Origin: Herbidospora mongoliensis
GTDB taxonomy: Bacteria > Actinomycetota > Actinomycetes > Streptosporangiales > Streptosporangiaceae
Assembly: GCF_001570545.1 (NCBI RefSeq)
Contig: NZ_BBXD01000010.1
Span: forward strand, 1 to 64,000
Direction of reading: 5' to 3'
Length of the DNA stretch: 64,000 bases
This document shows positions 35,836 to 44,755 of this stretch, piece after piece. The notes below the pieces were generated by a model. The model had not been told where the DNA came from. It did not search any database and saw nothing but the letters and a program-made list of their open reading frames with translations. The position numbers and the translations under genes are program-made. Numbering within the stretch: position 1 is the first letter of the stretch; the number at the start of each line of letters is the position of its first letter.

Positions 35836-36983
35836 GCGGTCACCTTCGTTCCGGCCACGGCTGCGAGCGCGCGCCCGATCACCGCGAGATCTGCGGACCC
35901 CAGATTGGCCCGAGCGGTCAACCTTAGGCAAGACCGCCCGTCGGGAACCGAAGGGGGTCTGAAACAGCCGACCTTCACACCGTGGTCCGCGCAGGTCGCG
36001 GCGGCGGCCAGCGCCCGGTGAGGGTCGCCGAGCACCACCGGCACCACCGCGGCGGCCGGCTCGGAGGTCTCGAGCCCGAGCCCACGAGCGGTGGCGGCCA
36101 GTCGCAACGCGATCTCACGGGCACGTTCCGGCAGGTCGGGCTCCTTTTCCAGGATGTTCAGCGCGGCCAGGGCCGCTCCGGCGCTCGCGGGGGCGAGACC
36201 GGTGTCGAAGATGAACGCCCGGCCGGTGTCGACGAGGGTGTCGATCACCTCCGGCACGCCCAGCACGGCCCCGCCCTGGGAACCGAGTGACTTCGACAAC
36301 GTGACAGTTCTCACAATGTGAGCATTCCCCGCAAGTCCGGCATTGTGAACCGCCCCACGGCCGTATTCCCCGACGACACCGAGCGCGTGGGCCTCGTCTA
36401 CGACCAGGAGCGCTCCATTCCGTACGGCCACCTCGGAGAGCGCCCCGAGCGGCGCGAGGTCGCCGTCGACGGAGAACACGGCGTCGGTGACCACCAGAGC
36501 GTTCTCCTCCTCGCGCGTCGCCAGCGCCTCCTCGACGGCGGCGACGTCGCCGTGAGGCGTCACCACCACCCGCGCCCGCGCGAGCCGGCACGCGTCGACG
36601 ATCGAGGCGTGGTTGCCCGCGTCCGAGACGATGAGCCCACCCCTGCCGAGCGTGGCGACGGCGGCCAGGTTGGCGAGATAGCCGGAGGAGAACACCAGCG
36701 CCCTGGGTGCCTGGGTGAAGGCGGCGAGGCGTTCCTCCAGTTCGGCGTGGAGCCGGGTGCTGCCGGTGACCAGCCGGGACCCGGTCGAGCCGGTGCCCCA
36801 CTCGCGGGTCGCGGCCACGGCGGCCTCGGTCAGCCGTGGATCACGGCAGAGCCCCAGGTAGTCGTTGGAAGCCAGGTCGAGGTGCCCGTCGAAGTCGGGC
36901 CCGCGCGGCCGCAGCACCCGGGTCAGCCCGGCGGCGGCACGCAGGTCGGCGGCCTGGCGAAGTCGGTCGATCGGCCCATGCAT
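35832..36983 (-). CDS. bioF: 8-amino-7-oxononanoate synthase
   Basis: A 383-residue PLP-dependent alpha-oxoamine synthase condensing pimeloyl thioester with alanine, the first ring-forming biotin step. Marks include [40 protein letters not shown] and the PLP Lys in [11 protein letters not shown]. It is the first gene of the biotin operon, with the DasR-like gene coupled to its end. It is divergent from the sensor kinase at 37118 with a 134-nt gap. Confidence 0.95.
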   Translation of the reverse strand: MHGPIDRLRQAADLRAAAGLTRVLRPRGPDFDGHLDLASNDYLGLCRDPRLTEAAVAATREWGTGSTGSRLVTGSTRLHAELEERLAAFTQAPRALVFSSGYLANLAAVATLGRGGLIVSDAGNHASIVDACRLARARVVVTPHGDVAAVEEALATREEENALVVTDAVFSVDGDLAPLGALSEVAVRNGALLVVDEAHALGVVGEYGRGAVHNAGLAGNAHIVRTVTLSKSLGSQGGAVLGVPEVIDTLVDTGRAFIFDTGLAPASAGAALAALNILEKEPDLPERAREIALRLAATARGLGLETSEPAAAVVPVVLGDPHRALAAAATCADHGVKVGCFRPPSVPDGRSCLRLTARANLGSADLAVIGRALAAVAGTKVTA

Positions 36984-37117
36984 GGAGAGATGATGCCAGG
37001 TACTGAGTCGTGAAGGGTGTTCGGGCTCAGGGCGTGGACACCGAGTCGAACACTGCGGCCCGCTCGGTCCGGTGCTCCGATTGGCGTTCGGCCCGGCTCA
37101 CCACGCATGATGCCTAG

Positions 37118-38596
37118 GTGCCAACTCTCAGCGACCTGGTGGCCAAGCACACCGATCTGTCCTCGGCTGACCTCGAATGGGTGCATTCGCTGGTCTCCGA
37201 CTGGCAGTTGCTCGCCGACCTGTCCTTCGCCGACCTCATCCTGTGGATTCCCGCCGAAGAAGGCTGGATCGCGGTCGCCCAGATGCGGCCGACGACCGGT
37301 CCGACGGTCTACCACGACGACGTCGTCGGGTCGTTCGTCGGGCGGGGCGAGCGGCCGCTGATCGAGACGGCCTGGCAGGAGCGGCGCATCTGCCGGGAGG
37401 GCGATCCCGACTGGTCGACCGGGGTGCCGGTCCGCGAGGAGACGATCCCGGTCCGGCGCGCCCTCGACGGTCCGCTGATCGGGGTCATCCAGCGCTCGAC
37501 GAACCTCTCCTCCGCCCGCACCCCCTCGCGGCTGGAACTGACCTACCTCCAGAGCGCCTCCGACCTGGCGCAGATGGTCGCCGAGGGGCGGTTCCCCTTC
37601 CCCGACGCCGAGCCGATGCTGGTCAGGTCCCCGAGGGTCGGTGACGGGCTGTTGCGGCTCGACCGGGCCGGTCGGGTGACCTACGCGTCGCCGAACGCCC
37701 TGAGCGCCTATCGCCGCCTCGGGCTGCACGCCGATCTGGTCGGCTCCGAACTCGGCAAGACCACGGCCGACCTCTGCTACCGCGACGAGCCCATCAACGA
37801 AGACCTGATGCTGGTCGCCAGCGGCAAGGTGCCCCGCGAGACCGAGGTCGAGCGCGGCGGCACGGTCGTGCAGCTCCGGGCGATCCCGCTCATCATCTCC
37901 GGGGGGCGGATCGGGGCGCTGGTGCTGGTCCGTGACGTGACCGAGCTGCGGCGGCGGGAGCGCGAGCTGCTGACGAAGGACGCCACGATCCGGGAGATCC
38001 ACCACCGGGTCAAGAACAATCTGCAGACCGTCGCGGCGCTGCTACGGCTCCAGTCGCGTCGGCTGCGGGTGCCCGAAGGGCGGGCGGCGCTCGACGAGGC
38101 GGTCAGAAGGGTCGGCTCGATCGCGATCGTGCACGAGACGCTGGCGCAGATGCCCGAGGAGCTGGTCACCTTCGACGAGATCGCCGACCGGGTGATCCAG
38201 ATGACGGCCGAGGTGTCGGTGGCTCAGGTCGCGGTGCACCGGGAGGGGACGTTCGGGGTGCTGCCCGCCGCCGTGGCGACGCCGATCGCGATGGTGCTGA
38301 CCGAATTGCTGCAGAACGCCGTGCAGCACGGGCTGGAAGACCTGCCGGGGAGCGTGGAGGTCCGGGTCGAACGTCTGCCGGACATGCTCGAACTGGTGGT
38401 CGCCGACCAGGGGCAGGGGCTGCCGCCCGGGTTCGACCTCGAGACGAACAGCAATCTGGGTCTGCAGATCGTGCGGACCCTCGTTGTGGGGGAGCTTTCC
38501 GGGCGTCTCAACATCGCGCCGCGAGAAGGCGGCGGGACGGAAGTCGTCCTCAGCATTCCGGTGAACGTTCCCACCAACGACATTCACCGGATTTGA
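37118..38596 (+). CDS. pdtaS: cytosolic sensor histidine kinase, PdtaS-like
   Basis: A 492-residue soluble kinase without membrane segments: GAF-like domain (about 15-165), PAS domain (about 170-285), then a HisKA_2 dimerisation box with the phospho-His in IREIHHRVKNNLQTVAALLR (about residue 293) and a HATPase domain (LTELLQNAVQHG, DQGQGLPPG, GLQIVRTL). This matches mycobacterial PdtaS, which acts on the ANTAR-type regulator PdtaR. No PdtaR gene is beside it here. The GTG at 37118 is the start. Confidence 0.87.
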   Translation: MPTLSDLVAKHTDLSSADLEWVHSLVSDWQLLADLSFADLILWIPAEEGWIAVAQMRPTTGPTVYHDDVVGSFVGRGERPLIETAWQERRICREGDPDWSTGVPVREETIPVRRALDGPLIGVIQRSTNLSSARTPSRLELTYLQSASDLAQMVAEGRFPFPDAEPMLVRSPRVGDGLLRLDRAGRVTYASPNALSAYRRLGLHADLVGSELGKTTADLCYRDEPINEDLMLVASGKVPRETEVERGGTVVQLRAIPLIISGGRIGALVLVRDVTELRRRERELLTKDATIREIHHRVKNNLQTVAALLRLQSRRLRVPEGRAALDEAVRRVGSIAIVHETLAQMPEELVTFDEIADRVIQMTAEVSVAQVAVHREGTFGVLPAAVATPIAMVLTELLQNAVQHGLEDLPGSVEVRVERLPDMLELVVADQGQGLPPGFDLETNSNLGLQIVRTLVVGELSGRLNIAPREGGGTEVVLSIPVNVPTNDIHRI

Positions 38597-38649
38597 CGCA
38601 CGCGCAACAAATGCGCAATGCGGGCGCGCTGTAATTCGGTTGTATGAAT

Positions 38650-38904
38650 TCAGACGTTGGCACGGGCGCGGGCCCGGGCGGTGCGGCGCTTGACAGCGCG
38701 GCGTTCGTCCTCATCGAGGCCGCCCCAGACGCCGGCGTCCTGAGCCGACTCCAGTGCCCACTTCAGGCACAGTTCGCTGACCGTGCACTGACGGCAGACC
38801 TGCTTGGCCTCTTCGATCTGCATCAGCGCGGGCCCGGAGTTGCCGATCGGGAAGAACAGCTCGGGGTCCACGTCACGGCAGGCAGCGCGGTGGCGCCAGT
38901 CCAT
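38650..38904 (-). CDS. whiB1: WhiB-family iron-sulfur transcription factor (WhiB1/WblE type)
   Basis: An 84-residue Wbl protein. Four cluster cysteines are at residues 9, 37, 40 and 46 (AAC, VCRQC, LCLKW), followed by the GVWGGLDEDERR turn and a basic C-terminus. MDWRHRAACRDVDPELFFPIGN is characteristic of WhiB1/WblE, an essential NO-sensitive [4Fe-4S] protein that works with the primary sigma factor. The ATG at 38904 has AAGGAG 8 nt upstream; an in-frame GTG nine bases earlier is less likely. Confidence 0.94.
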   Translation of the reverse strand: MDWRHRAACRDVDPELFFPIGNSGPALMQIEEAKQVCRQCTVSELCLKWALESAQDAGVWGGLDEDERRAVKRRTARARARANV

Positions 38905-39168
38905 GCGTTCCACTCCTTCGTAAGTGGAGCCTGGGCGGCTCCTGCACCTTTGTGAACAGATTCACTAACTGATGCGAACAGCCACCCGAAAAATGTCGGG
39001 GCGGGATTCGCGATTGATCGCCGGTGTGAGCTGTGGCTCTCGTAAAGGTCCTACGTTCCGACGTCGCGTTCAGCTTTTCAGCCACTCCTACAGCACACAA
39101 GAGGTTTGGGGGAAGGTTTTGCGGGTCCTAGCTGTCGGATGCGTCACACTATGACCGCTTGTAACTGG

Positions 39169-40122
39169 CTAGACCAGAACTTGTAACGCGTCCGGGATAG
39201 AGCGAAATGTGACCCTTTCCCGTTCTCCCAGGTAGTCGCCGTCAAGCTGAAGCGCGATGGGGCGGATCGACTCGAGGGTGAAAACACTCTCGTCATGTGC
39301 TTGAACCAGGTGTTTACCTCGTGGCAACCCCTGCGGCTCCCCGACGATCTGCTGGAGCAGGCTCACCACCGCGGGAAGTCGCAGTTTCGTCATCGCCAGC
39401 ACATCGAGGCCGGTGTCGAACCCGGCCCACGGTGTGGGGTTGACGGGACGGGTCCCGACGAAGGTCCACGGCGCCGTGTTGGAGACGATCGCGAAGAAGA
39501 TCCCCGCCTCGTCGGCCTGTCCGGGCCTGCTGAGCGTCATCGACGGGTGCCGCCGGTCGGTCATGAGGTAGTGCCGCAGGGCCGTCTGCATGTACAGCGT
39601 CGGCGAAGCACGGTATCCGGCGCTGCGCAGACCTTCGACGGCTCTGATGACCTCGGCGTCCCAGCCCAGGTCGGCACAGAATGTGAAGTAGCGAGACTCG
39701 ACCCCTGCCCCGGTGCCGGAATCCATAACATCCCATTCGGCCAGCCCCAGGCTGATCGTCCGGGAACGGCCCTCACGCAGCGCCTCCAGCACCGCGCCGG
39801 TGGCCTCGATCGGGTCGTTGGGCAGCCCCAGCGCCCGCGCCAGCACGTTGGCGCTGCCACCCGGTATGATGATCATCTTGGCTCGGTCTTCGGCCGCCAT
39901 CAGGCCGTTGGCGACCTCGTTGACCGTCCCGTCACCGCCGAGGACCGCCACCGCGTCGAAGCCCTTCTCCTTCGCGTGGGCGGCCAGCACCGACGCGTGC
40001 CCCCGATATCCGGTCTCGGCGACCTCCAGCTCGACCGCCGCTCCGAGCGCCCGGATCAGGACGTCGCGCGTGCGCAGGTTGGTCGAGGTCGCCTTGGGGT
40101 TGACCAGCAGAAGTGCCCGCAT
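39169..40122 (-). CDS. diacylglycerol kinase-family lipid kinase
   Basis: A 317-residue protein of the DAGK/YegS/sphingosine-kinase fold. The nucleotide loop GGDGTVNEVANGL is at about residue 62, followed by IIPGGSANVLARALG; the C-terminal part carries LQLDGDYLG, typical of the family. It likely phosphorylates a lipid such as diacylglycerol or takes part in phosphoinositide synthesis. It is divergent from the small membrane protein at 40158 (35-nt gap). Confidence 0.9.
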   Translation of the reverse strand: MRALLLVNPKATSTNLRTRDVLIRALGAAVELEVAETGYRGHASVLAAHAKEKGFDAVAVLGGDGTVNEVANGLMAAEDRAKMIIIPGGSANVLARALGLPNDPIEATGAVLEALREGRSRTISLGLAEWDVMDSGTGAGVESRYFTFCADLGWDAEVIRAVEGLRSAGYRASPTLYMQTALRHYLMTDRRHPSMTLSRPGQADEAGIFFAIVSNTAPWTFVGTRPVNPTPWAGFDTGLDVLAMTKLRLPAVVSLLQQIVGEPQGLPRGKHLVQAHDESVFTLESIRPIALQLDGDYLGERERVTFRSIPDALQVLV

Positions 40123-40157
40123 GCTTGAAGGTTATGCGACGGGTAGTCTCACCAACT

Positions 40158-40538
40158 GTGTCGAACCGTCCGTTCACCATCGTCGTCGCGGCGGCCGTCG
40201 TCGCGCTCGAAGGACTGACCGCCCTCGCGCTCGGTGGCTGGGTCGTCTACGAAACCCTGCTCGGCGCGGCCGGCGATGTGATGAGCTCCCTCGTGCTGGC
40301 CGTATTCGGCCTGGCAGTGGGCGCGGGGCTGCTCTGGGTGGCCTGGGGCATCGTGCAGCTGATGCGCTGGAGCCGGGGACCCGCCGTGGTCACCCAGATC
40401 TTCGCCGTGCCCGTGGCGATCACCCTGATGCAGGCCGGGCAGCTCGGGTGGGGGTTGCCGCTGATCGTCGGCGCCGGAGTGATTCTCGTCACTCTGCTCG
40501 CGCCGCCCTCGACGCAGGCGCTCATGAGCGACGTCTGA
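40158..40538 (+). CDS. small integral membrane protein, function unknown
   Basis: About 126 residues with four hydrophobic stretches (IVVAAAVVALEGLTALALGG; LVLAVFGLAVGAGLLWVAWG; IFAVPVAITLM; LPLIVGAGVILVTLLA). No family recognised with certainty. The GTG at 40158 is the likely start; an ATG at 40137 overlaps the lipid-kinase promoter area. It is followed by a strong terminator shared with the sigma factor gene on the other strand. Confidence 0.7.
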   Translation: MSNRPFTIVVAAAVVALEGLTALALGGWVVYETLLGAAGDVMSSLVLAVFGLAVGAGLLWVAWGIVQLMRWSRGPAVVTQIFAVPVAITLMQAGQLGWGLPLIVGAGVILVTLLAPPSTQALMSDV

Positions 40539-40543
40539 ACGCG

Positions 40544-40573
40544 ATCGGCCGGTGTCGTCAGACACCGGCCGAT
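40544..40573. terminator. bidirectional terminator
   Basis: A perfect 13-bp stem ATCGGCCGGTGTC/GACACCGGCCGAT with a 4-nt loop between converging genes. Confidence 0.88.
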
Positions 40574-40580
40574 TGACGCT

Positions 40581-41381
40581 TCAGTCTTCCGCGGTGAGGC
40601 CCTCGCGCAGTTGCGCGAGAGTGCGGGCCAGCAGGCGGGACACGTGCATCTGCGAGATGCCCAGTTCGGTGGCGATCTGCGACTGGGTCATGTTGCCGAA
40701 GAACCGCAGGAGCAGGATGCGCTTCTCCCGCGGGGGCAGCCGCTCCAGCAGCGGCTTCAGCGACTCGCGGTATTCGACGCCCTCCAGCGACTCGTCGACG
40801 ATGCCGAGCGAGTCGGAGACCGCCGGCGCGTCGTCGTCACCCGAGTCGGGCGCGTCGAGCGAGACCGTCGAGTAGGCGTTGGCCGACTCGAGGCCCTCCA
40901 GCACCTCTTCCTCGGTCATCTGGAGGTGGGTGGCCAGTTCGGCCACCGTGGGCGCGCGGCCCTCACGCTGGGAGAGTTCGCTGATCGCCTTGGTCAGCGA
41001 CAGCTTCAGCTCCTGCAGGCGGCGCGGCACCCGGACCGCCCAGCCCTTGTCGCGGAAGTGGCGCTTGATCTCCCCGACGATGGTCGGGGTCGCGTAGGTC
41101 GAGAACTCCACGCCGCGGCCCAGGTCGAACCGGTCGATCGACTTGATCAGGCCGATCGTCGCCACCTGGGTCAGGTCGTCGAGCCACTCGCCGCGGTTGC
41201 GGAACCGGCGGGCGAGGTATTCGACCAGCGGCAGGTGCAGTTCCACGAGTTCGTCGCGGATGCGCGGGCGGCGCGGGTCGTCGGCCGGCATCTCAGCGAG
41301 CTCTCCGAAGAGGGCGCGGGCTCTCACCCGATCCGGTACTCCGGAGTCGCTGGTGGCCATGGAACGGGTCCTTTCCGTCAC
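40581..41381 (-). CDS. group 3 RNA polymerase sigma factor (SigB/SigF/SigG type)
   Basis: About 266 residues with region 2 (LVEYLARRFRNRGEWLDDLTQVATIGLIKSIDRF, FSTYATPTIVGEIKRHFRDKGW), region 3 (RLQELKLSLTKAISELSQ) and region 4 (LPPREKRILLLRFFGNMTQSQIATELGISQMHVSRLL). It belongs to the stress/development sigma group. The GTG at 41381 overlaps the end of the upstream anti-sigma gene (GTGA); ATG 41360 with AAAGGA upstream is an alternative. The pairing with an RsbW-like kinase implies partner-switching control. Confidence 0.92.
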   Translation of the reverse strand: MTERTRSMATSDSGVPDRVRARALFGELAEMPADDPRRPRIRDELVELHLPLVEYLARRFRNRGEWLDDLTQVATIGLIKSIDRFDLGRGVEFSTYATPTIVGEIKRHFRDKGWAVRVPRRLQELKLSLTKAISELSQREGRAPTVAELATHLQMTEEEVLEGLESANAYSTVSLDAPDSGDDDAPAVSDSLGIVDESLEGVEYRESLKPLLERLPPREKRILLLRFFGNMTQSQIATELGISQMHVSRLLARTLAQLREGLTAED

Positions 41382-41797
41382 GCCGGCCTCGCCGCGCCTC
41401 GCTGCTTGCGCAGCACGATCGCCATGTGATCAGGGGAGGACACGGCGTCGACGTCGTCGGCGAGCGCGGTGAGCACCATCCAGGCGAAGTCATCGCGTTT
41501 GGGCTCGGCGATCCCGACGGTGGTGACCTCGACCCGGATCGACATCTCGTGCCCGGTCAGCTCGAACTCCGCGATCAGGTCGGTGCCGGGGACGGCGTGG
41601 CGCAGCAACATCGCGCACGCCTCGTCGACGGCGATCCGCAGATCTTCCATCTCGTCGATGGTGAAGTCGAGCCGTGCCGCCAGACCTGCTGTCGCGGTCC
41701 GCAGCACGGACAGATAGGCGCTGGCCGCGGGCAGCCGGACGCTCACGGCGTCTCGGATCCCAGCCAGATCCCCTGTGACATCAGTTGCGTCGGTCAC
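41378..41797 (-). CDS. RsbW-like anti-sigma factor (GHKL ATPase)
   Basis: A 139-residue ATP-binding protein of the HATPase_c_2 type. The N-box reads MEDLRIAVDEACAMLLRHA (about residues 53-71), with later DDFAWMVLTALADDVD in the G-box region. Proteins of this kind bind SigF/SigB-type sigma factors and phosphorylate an anti-anti-sigma factor. GTG at 41797 has AAGGAGG 3 nt upstream. It is coupled to the sigma factor gene by a four-base overlap. No anti-anti-sigma gene lies next to it. Confidence 0.87.
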   Translation of the reverse strand: MTDATDVTGDLAGIRDAVSVRLPAASAYLSVLRTATAGLAARLDFTIDEMEDLRIAVDEACAMLLRHAVPGTDLIAEFELTGHEMSIRVEVTTVGIAEPKRDDFAWMVLTALADDVDAVSSPDHMAIVLRKQRGAARPA

Positions 41798-41902
41798 GAT
41801 CCTCCTTGCCCAGCCGGCCACATCTAGCGGGGCCGCATGTTTGCAACCTACCGCCACTCGACCATGATTGCTCGGCTTGGACGCGCCGATGCCGGAAATG
41901 CG

Positions 41903-41993
41903 CGGACCCCGCACGGAAAGTGAGACGTGGACGACCGAAGGCCGGCCGTGGCTCGTGTTCGCGAACCTGTCTCAGATATGCGTGCGGGGTCCG
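41903..41993 (-). ncRNA. large inverted repeat downstream of sodN, possible structured 3' UTR
   Basis: A perfect 12-bp inverted repeat (CGGACCCCGCAC at 41903-41914, GTGCGGGGTCCG at 41982-41993) encloses 67 nt that contain a second nested pair, TGAGAC/GTCTCA. It lies 11 nt beyond the sodN stop. It could serve as terminator or a stable 3' UTR fragment; no test is possible from sequence alone. Confidence 0.45.
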
Positions 41994-42004
41994 GGTGCGG
42001 AAGG

Positions 42005-42391
42005 CTACGCGGCCTTCGTCTCCCAGAAGATCTTGGCGATCTCGTCGATCTTGCTCAGGAGGTCGTCGGCCTTGGCGACGTCGACGGTGCCCTTGGCTCC
42101 GGCGGCGCCGGCCAGCTTGGTGGCGTCCCAGAAGAGCTGGTGGAGCTGCGGGTGGGCCTCCAGGTGCGGGGGCTTGAAGTAGTCGGTCCAGAGAACCCAG
42201 AGGTGGTGCTTGACGAGCTCGGCCCGCTCCTCCTTGATCGAGACGGCTCGCGAGCGGAACACCGGGTCGTCGTTGTCGGCGTACTTCTGCATGATCGCCT
42301 TGACCGATTCGGCCTCGATACGCGCCTGGGCGGGGTCATAGACGCCGCACGGCAGGTCACAATGGGCCGATGCCACGAGCTTGGCAAGCAT
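42005..42391 (-). CDS. sodN: nickel superoxide dismutase
   Basis: A 128-residue Ni-SOD precursor. After a nine-residue leader (MLAKLVASA) the mature protein begins with the nickel hook HCDLPCGVYDP, whose His1, Cys2 and Cys6 bind nickel. The rest is the four-helix bundle (RIEAESVKAIM, LVKHHLWVLWTDYFKPPH, LHQLFWDATKLAG, ADDLLSKIDEIAKIFWETK). It removes superoxide in the cytoplasm and needs SodX processing; sodX is divergent 57 nt away. Confidence 0.97.
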   Translation of the reverse strand: MLAKLVASAHCDLPCGVYDPAQARIEAESVKAIMQKYADNDDPVFRSRAVSIKEERAELVKHHLWVLWTDYFKPPHLEAHPQLHQLFWDATKLAGAAGAKGTVDVAKADDLLSKIDEIAKIFWETKAA

Positions 42392-42448
42392 CGGGTTTCC
42401 TTTCGTCAGAGTGGCTGCGGTTCCGACATTACTGCTCCGAGGTGGATC

Positions 42449-42763
42449 ATGTTCACCAGCGTCCGGGTGTCCGGGGATTCCATGCTTCCGGTCCTGCGGC
42501 CCGGCGACTGCCTAGTGGTCCGCCGTGGGGCCGAGATCCGTCCTGGAGACGTCGTGATCGCTCGCATACCCGGAAACATCATCGTCAAAAGGGTGTTCCG
42601 GTGGACCGACGAGGGCTGGTGGCTGGAGAGCGACAATCAGCGCGCGCCCGGCCGTAAGGACTCGTGGGATTTCGGCGCTATCCCGCCCGAGCGGATCATC
42701 GGGAAGGTGGTCGGCCGTTACTGGCCCTGGCTCGCCTTCGGGACGCGTTTCCTGGCCCGGTAG
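42449..42763 (+). CDS. sodX: nickel-type superoxide dismutase maturation protease
   Basis: A 104-residue S26/signal-peptidase-like protein: SGDSMLPVLRPGDCLVVRRG holds the catalytic Ser and VIARIPGNIIVKRVF the general-base Lys. It has no membrane anchor and is thought to trim the SodN leader to expose the nickel-binding His. The ATG at 42449 follows GAGGTGG. It is divergent from sodN, the usual actinobacterial pairing. Its 3' 46 nt overlap the convergent CGNR gene. Confidence 0.93.
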   Translation: MFTSVRVSGDSMLPVLRPGDCLVVRRGAEIRPGDVVIARIPGNIIVKRVFRWTDEGWWLESDNQRAPGRKDSWDFGAIPPERIIGKVVGRYWPWLAFGTRFLAR

Positions 42764-43263
42764 GCGGCCACGTTGGCGCGGCTGGCGCAGCGCTCGGAGC
42801 AGTAACGCCGCGACTTGTTCGACGAGGTGTCGAGATAGGCGTTGCGGCAGGGCGCCGCCTGGCAGATGCCCAGCCGGTCGGCCCCGAGGCCGGTGACCAC
42901 ACCGGCCAGGCCCATCACCGAGCCGACCGCCACGGTGTCGCCGACCCGGCCGCCCTCGGTCAGGTGCATGTGCCAGGGCTGGCCGTCGTGCCCGGCGATC
43001 TGGGGGTGTACGGGATGGCGCACCAGCAGCCCGTTCAGACGCTGGACCACGTCGTCCTGGTTGCCTTCCGCGGCCGACTCGAACACCTCGGTGAGTTCGT
43101 CGCGCAGTTCGATCACGTGGTCGAGGTCGCGCCGGGTCACCCGGCCCGCCGCCTCGGTGCGGCCCGTCTCGACCAGGAGGCCGCGGAGCCCGTCGAGGGT
43201 CTTCAGGTCGTCCCGGCGGTTGACGAGAAGGACGGCCAGTTCGGCATATGAGGTCAAGTCCAC
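42718..43263 (-). CDS. CGNR zinc-finger / ABATE-domain protein
   Basis: A 181-residue protein with an N-terminal ABATE-type helical domain (YAELAVLLVNRRDDLKTLDGLRGLLVETG) and a C-terminal CGNR-like zinc finger; the finger reads GICQAAPCRNAYLDTSSNKSRRYCSERCASRANVAAYRAR (cysteines in CxxxxC and CxxxC spacing). These are presumed stress-linked transcription regulators. The GTG at 43263 is used since the ABATE homology starts at once. It overlaps sodX by 46 nt tail to tail. Confidence 0.85.
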   Translation of the reverse strand: MDLTSYAELAVLLVNRRDDLKTLDGLRGLLVETGRTEAAGRVTRRDLDHVIELRDELTEVFESAAEGNQDDVVQRLNGLLVRHPVHPQIAGHDGQPWHMHLTEGGRVGDTVAVGSVMGLAGVVTGLGADRLGICQAAPCRNAYLDTSSNKSRRYCSERCASRANVAAYRARKRVPKASQGQ

Positions 43264-43530
43264 GGGGAACCCTGTAATAGGTGACTCTGGACATTGAGTA
43301 TTACACAGGCACGGAAAGTTCCAAAGAGATTGACGGTGCGATAAAGGCGAAACGGCTGTGGCGTAACTGATCGTGAGAGGCCGTTTCCGCGTGTGGCACA
43401 CTAGGGCGACGGGTGACCCCCGCTCCCGAGACGACCGTCAACGACGACGGTTCCCGGCGTTCACCAACGCCCGGGCCTCGTGCTGTAACGGTCTGTGTTG
43501 TGTCCGTCACCAGACTCAGGGGTCTTCGTC

Positions 43531-44706
43531 ATGACTGCTTCCCTCGAAGCCCTCGACCTCGATCCGGCCTTCGCGCTGCACCGCGGCGGAAAGCTTGAGG
43601 TTCGAGCCACCATTCCGGTCCGTAACGCCGATGATCTCGCTCTCGCCTACACGCCGGGGGTGGCCCGCGTCTGCTCGGCCATCGCCGACGCCCCCGAACT
43701 CGTCAACGAATACACCTGGGTCTCCAACGTGGTGGCCGTGGTCACCGACGGCACCGCCGTCCTGGGCCTGGGCGACATCGGCCCGGCCGGGGCGATGCCC
43801 GTCATGGAGGGCAAGTCGCTGCTCTTCAAGGAGTTCGGCGGGGTCGACTCCGTGCCGATCTGTCTCGACTGCACCGGCGTCGACGAGATCGTCGAGACCG
43901 TGGTGCGGATGGCGCCGTCCTTCGGCGGCATCAACCTCGAGGACATCAGCGCTCCCCGCTGCTTCGAGATCGAGGCGCAGCTGCGGAAGCGGCTGAGCAT
44001 CCCCGTCTTCCACGACGACCAGCACGGCACCGCGATCGTCGCCACCGCCGCGCTGACCAACGCCGCCCGGCTGATCGGCCGCCCGCTGGGCGAGCTCCGG
44101 GTCGTGGTGGCCGGGGCCGGAGCGTCCGGGGTCGCGGTCACCCGCATGCTGGTGAACGCCGGCATCGGTGACATCGCGGTCTCCGACAGCAAGGGCCTGA
44201 TCTTCGAGGGCCGGGCGGGGATGAACCCGTACAAGGACGCGCTGGCCCGGGAGACCAACAAGGCCGGGCTGACCGGCTCGACCGAGACGGCGCTGGCCGG
44301 GGCCGACGTGTTCATCGGGCTGTCGGGCGCGACGATCTCCGAGCGGGCCATCGCCTCGATGGCGCAGGACGCCATCGTGTTCGCCCTCTCGAACCCGACG
44401 CCCGAGGTCCACCCGGAGGTCGCGGCCAAGCACGCCGCCGTGGTGGCGACCGGGCGGTCCGACTTCCCCAACCAGATCAACAACGTGCTGGCCTTCCCCG
44501 GGGTGTTCCGGGGGGCTCTGGACGTGCGGGCCACCACGATCACCGAGAACATGAAGATCGCCGCGGCCGAGGCCCTGGCCGGGGTCGTGGGCGACGACGT
44601 GCGGGCCGACTACATCATCCCCTCGCCGTTCGACGCCCGGGTCGCCCCCGACGTCACCCGCGCGGTCGCCGACCAGGCCCGCAAGGACGGCGTGGCCCGC
44701 AGATAA
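43531..44706 (+). CDS. NAD(P)-dependent malic enzyme
   Basis: A 391-residue short malic enzyme without the phosphotransacetylase-like extension. N-terminal domain: the catalytic Tyr/Lys region LAYTPGVARVCSAI and VMEGKSLLFKEFGG; metal-site NLEDISAPRCFEIE and VFHDDQHGTAIV; NAD domain VVVAGAGASGVAVTRMLVNAG. It converts malate to pyruvate and CO2. The ATG at 43531 is preceded by AGGGG. It converges with the P1 protease-family gene over a strong terminator. Confidence 0.93.
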   Translation: MTASLEALDLDPAFALHRGGKLEVRATIPVRNADDLALAYTPGVARVCSAIADAPELVNEYTWVSNVVAVVTDGTAVLGLGDIGPAGAMPVMEGKSLLFKEFGGVDSVPICLDCTGVDEIVETVVRMAPSFGGINLEDISAPRCFEIEAQLRKRLSIPVFHDDQHGTAIVATAALTNAARLIGRPLGELRVVVAGAGASGVAVTRMLVNAGIGDIAVSDSKGLIFEGRAGMNPYKDALARETNKAGLTGSTETALAGADVFIGLSGATISERAIASMAQDAIVFALSNPTPEVHPEVAAKHAAVVATGRSDFPNQINNVLAFPGVFRGALDVRATTITENMKIAAAEALAGVVGDDVRADYIIPSPFDARVAPDVTRAVADQARKDGVARR

Positions 44707-44711
44707 CGCGA

Positions 44712-44744
44712 AAGGGTCCGGCCTCCCCCAGAGGCCGGACCCTT
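44712..44744. terminator. bidirectional terminator
   Basis: A perfect 13-bp stem AAGGGTCCGGCCT/AGGCCGGACCCTT with a 7-nt loop between malic enzyme and P1. Confidence 0.88.
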
Positions 44745-44755
44745 ATAAGAAGGTG

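Noticed and set aside
39164-39179. ACTGGCTAGACCAG, resembling a DasR dre site (TGGTCTAGACCA).
   Set aside because: One base short of the palindrome and overlapping the stop codon of the lipid kinase gene, far from any promoter of a DasR-type target.
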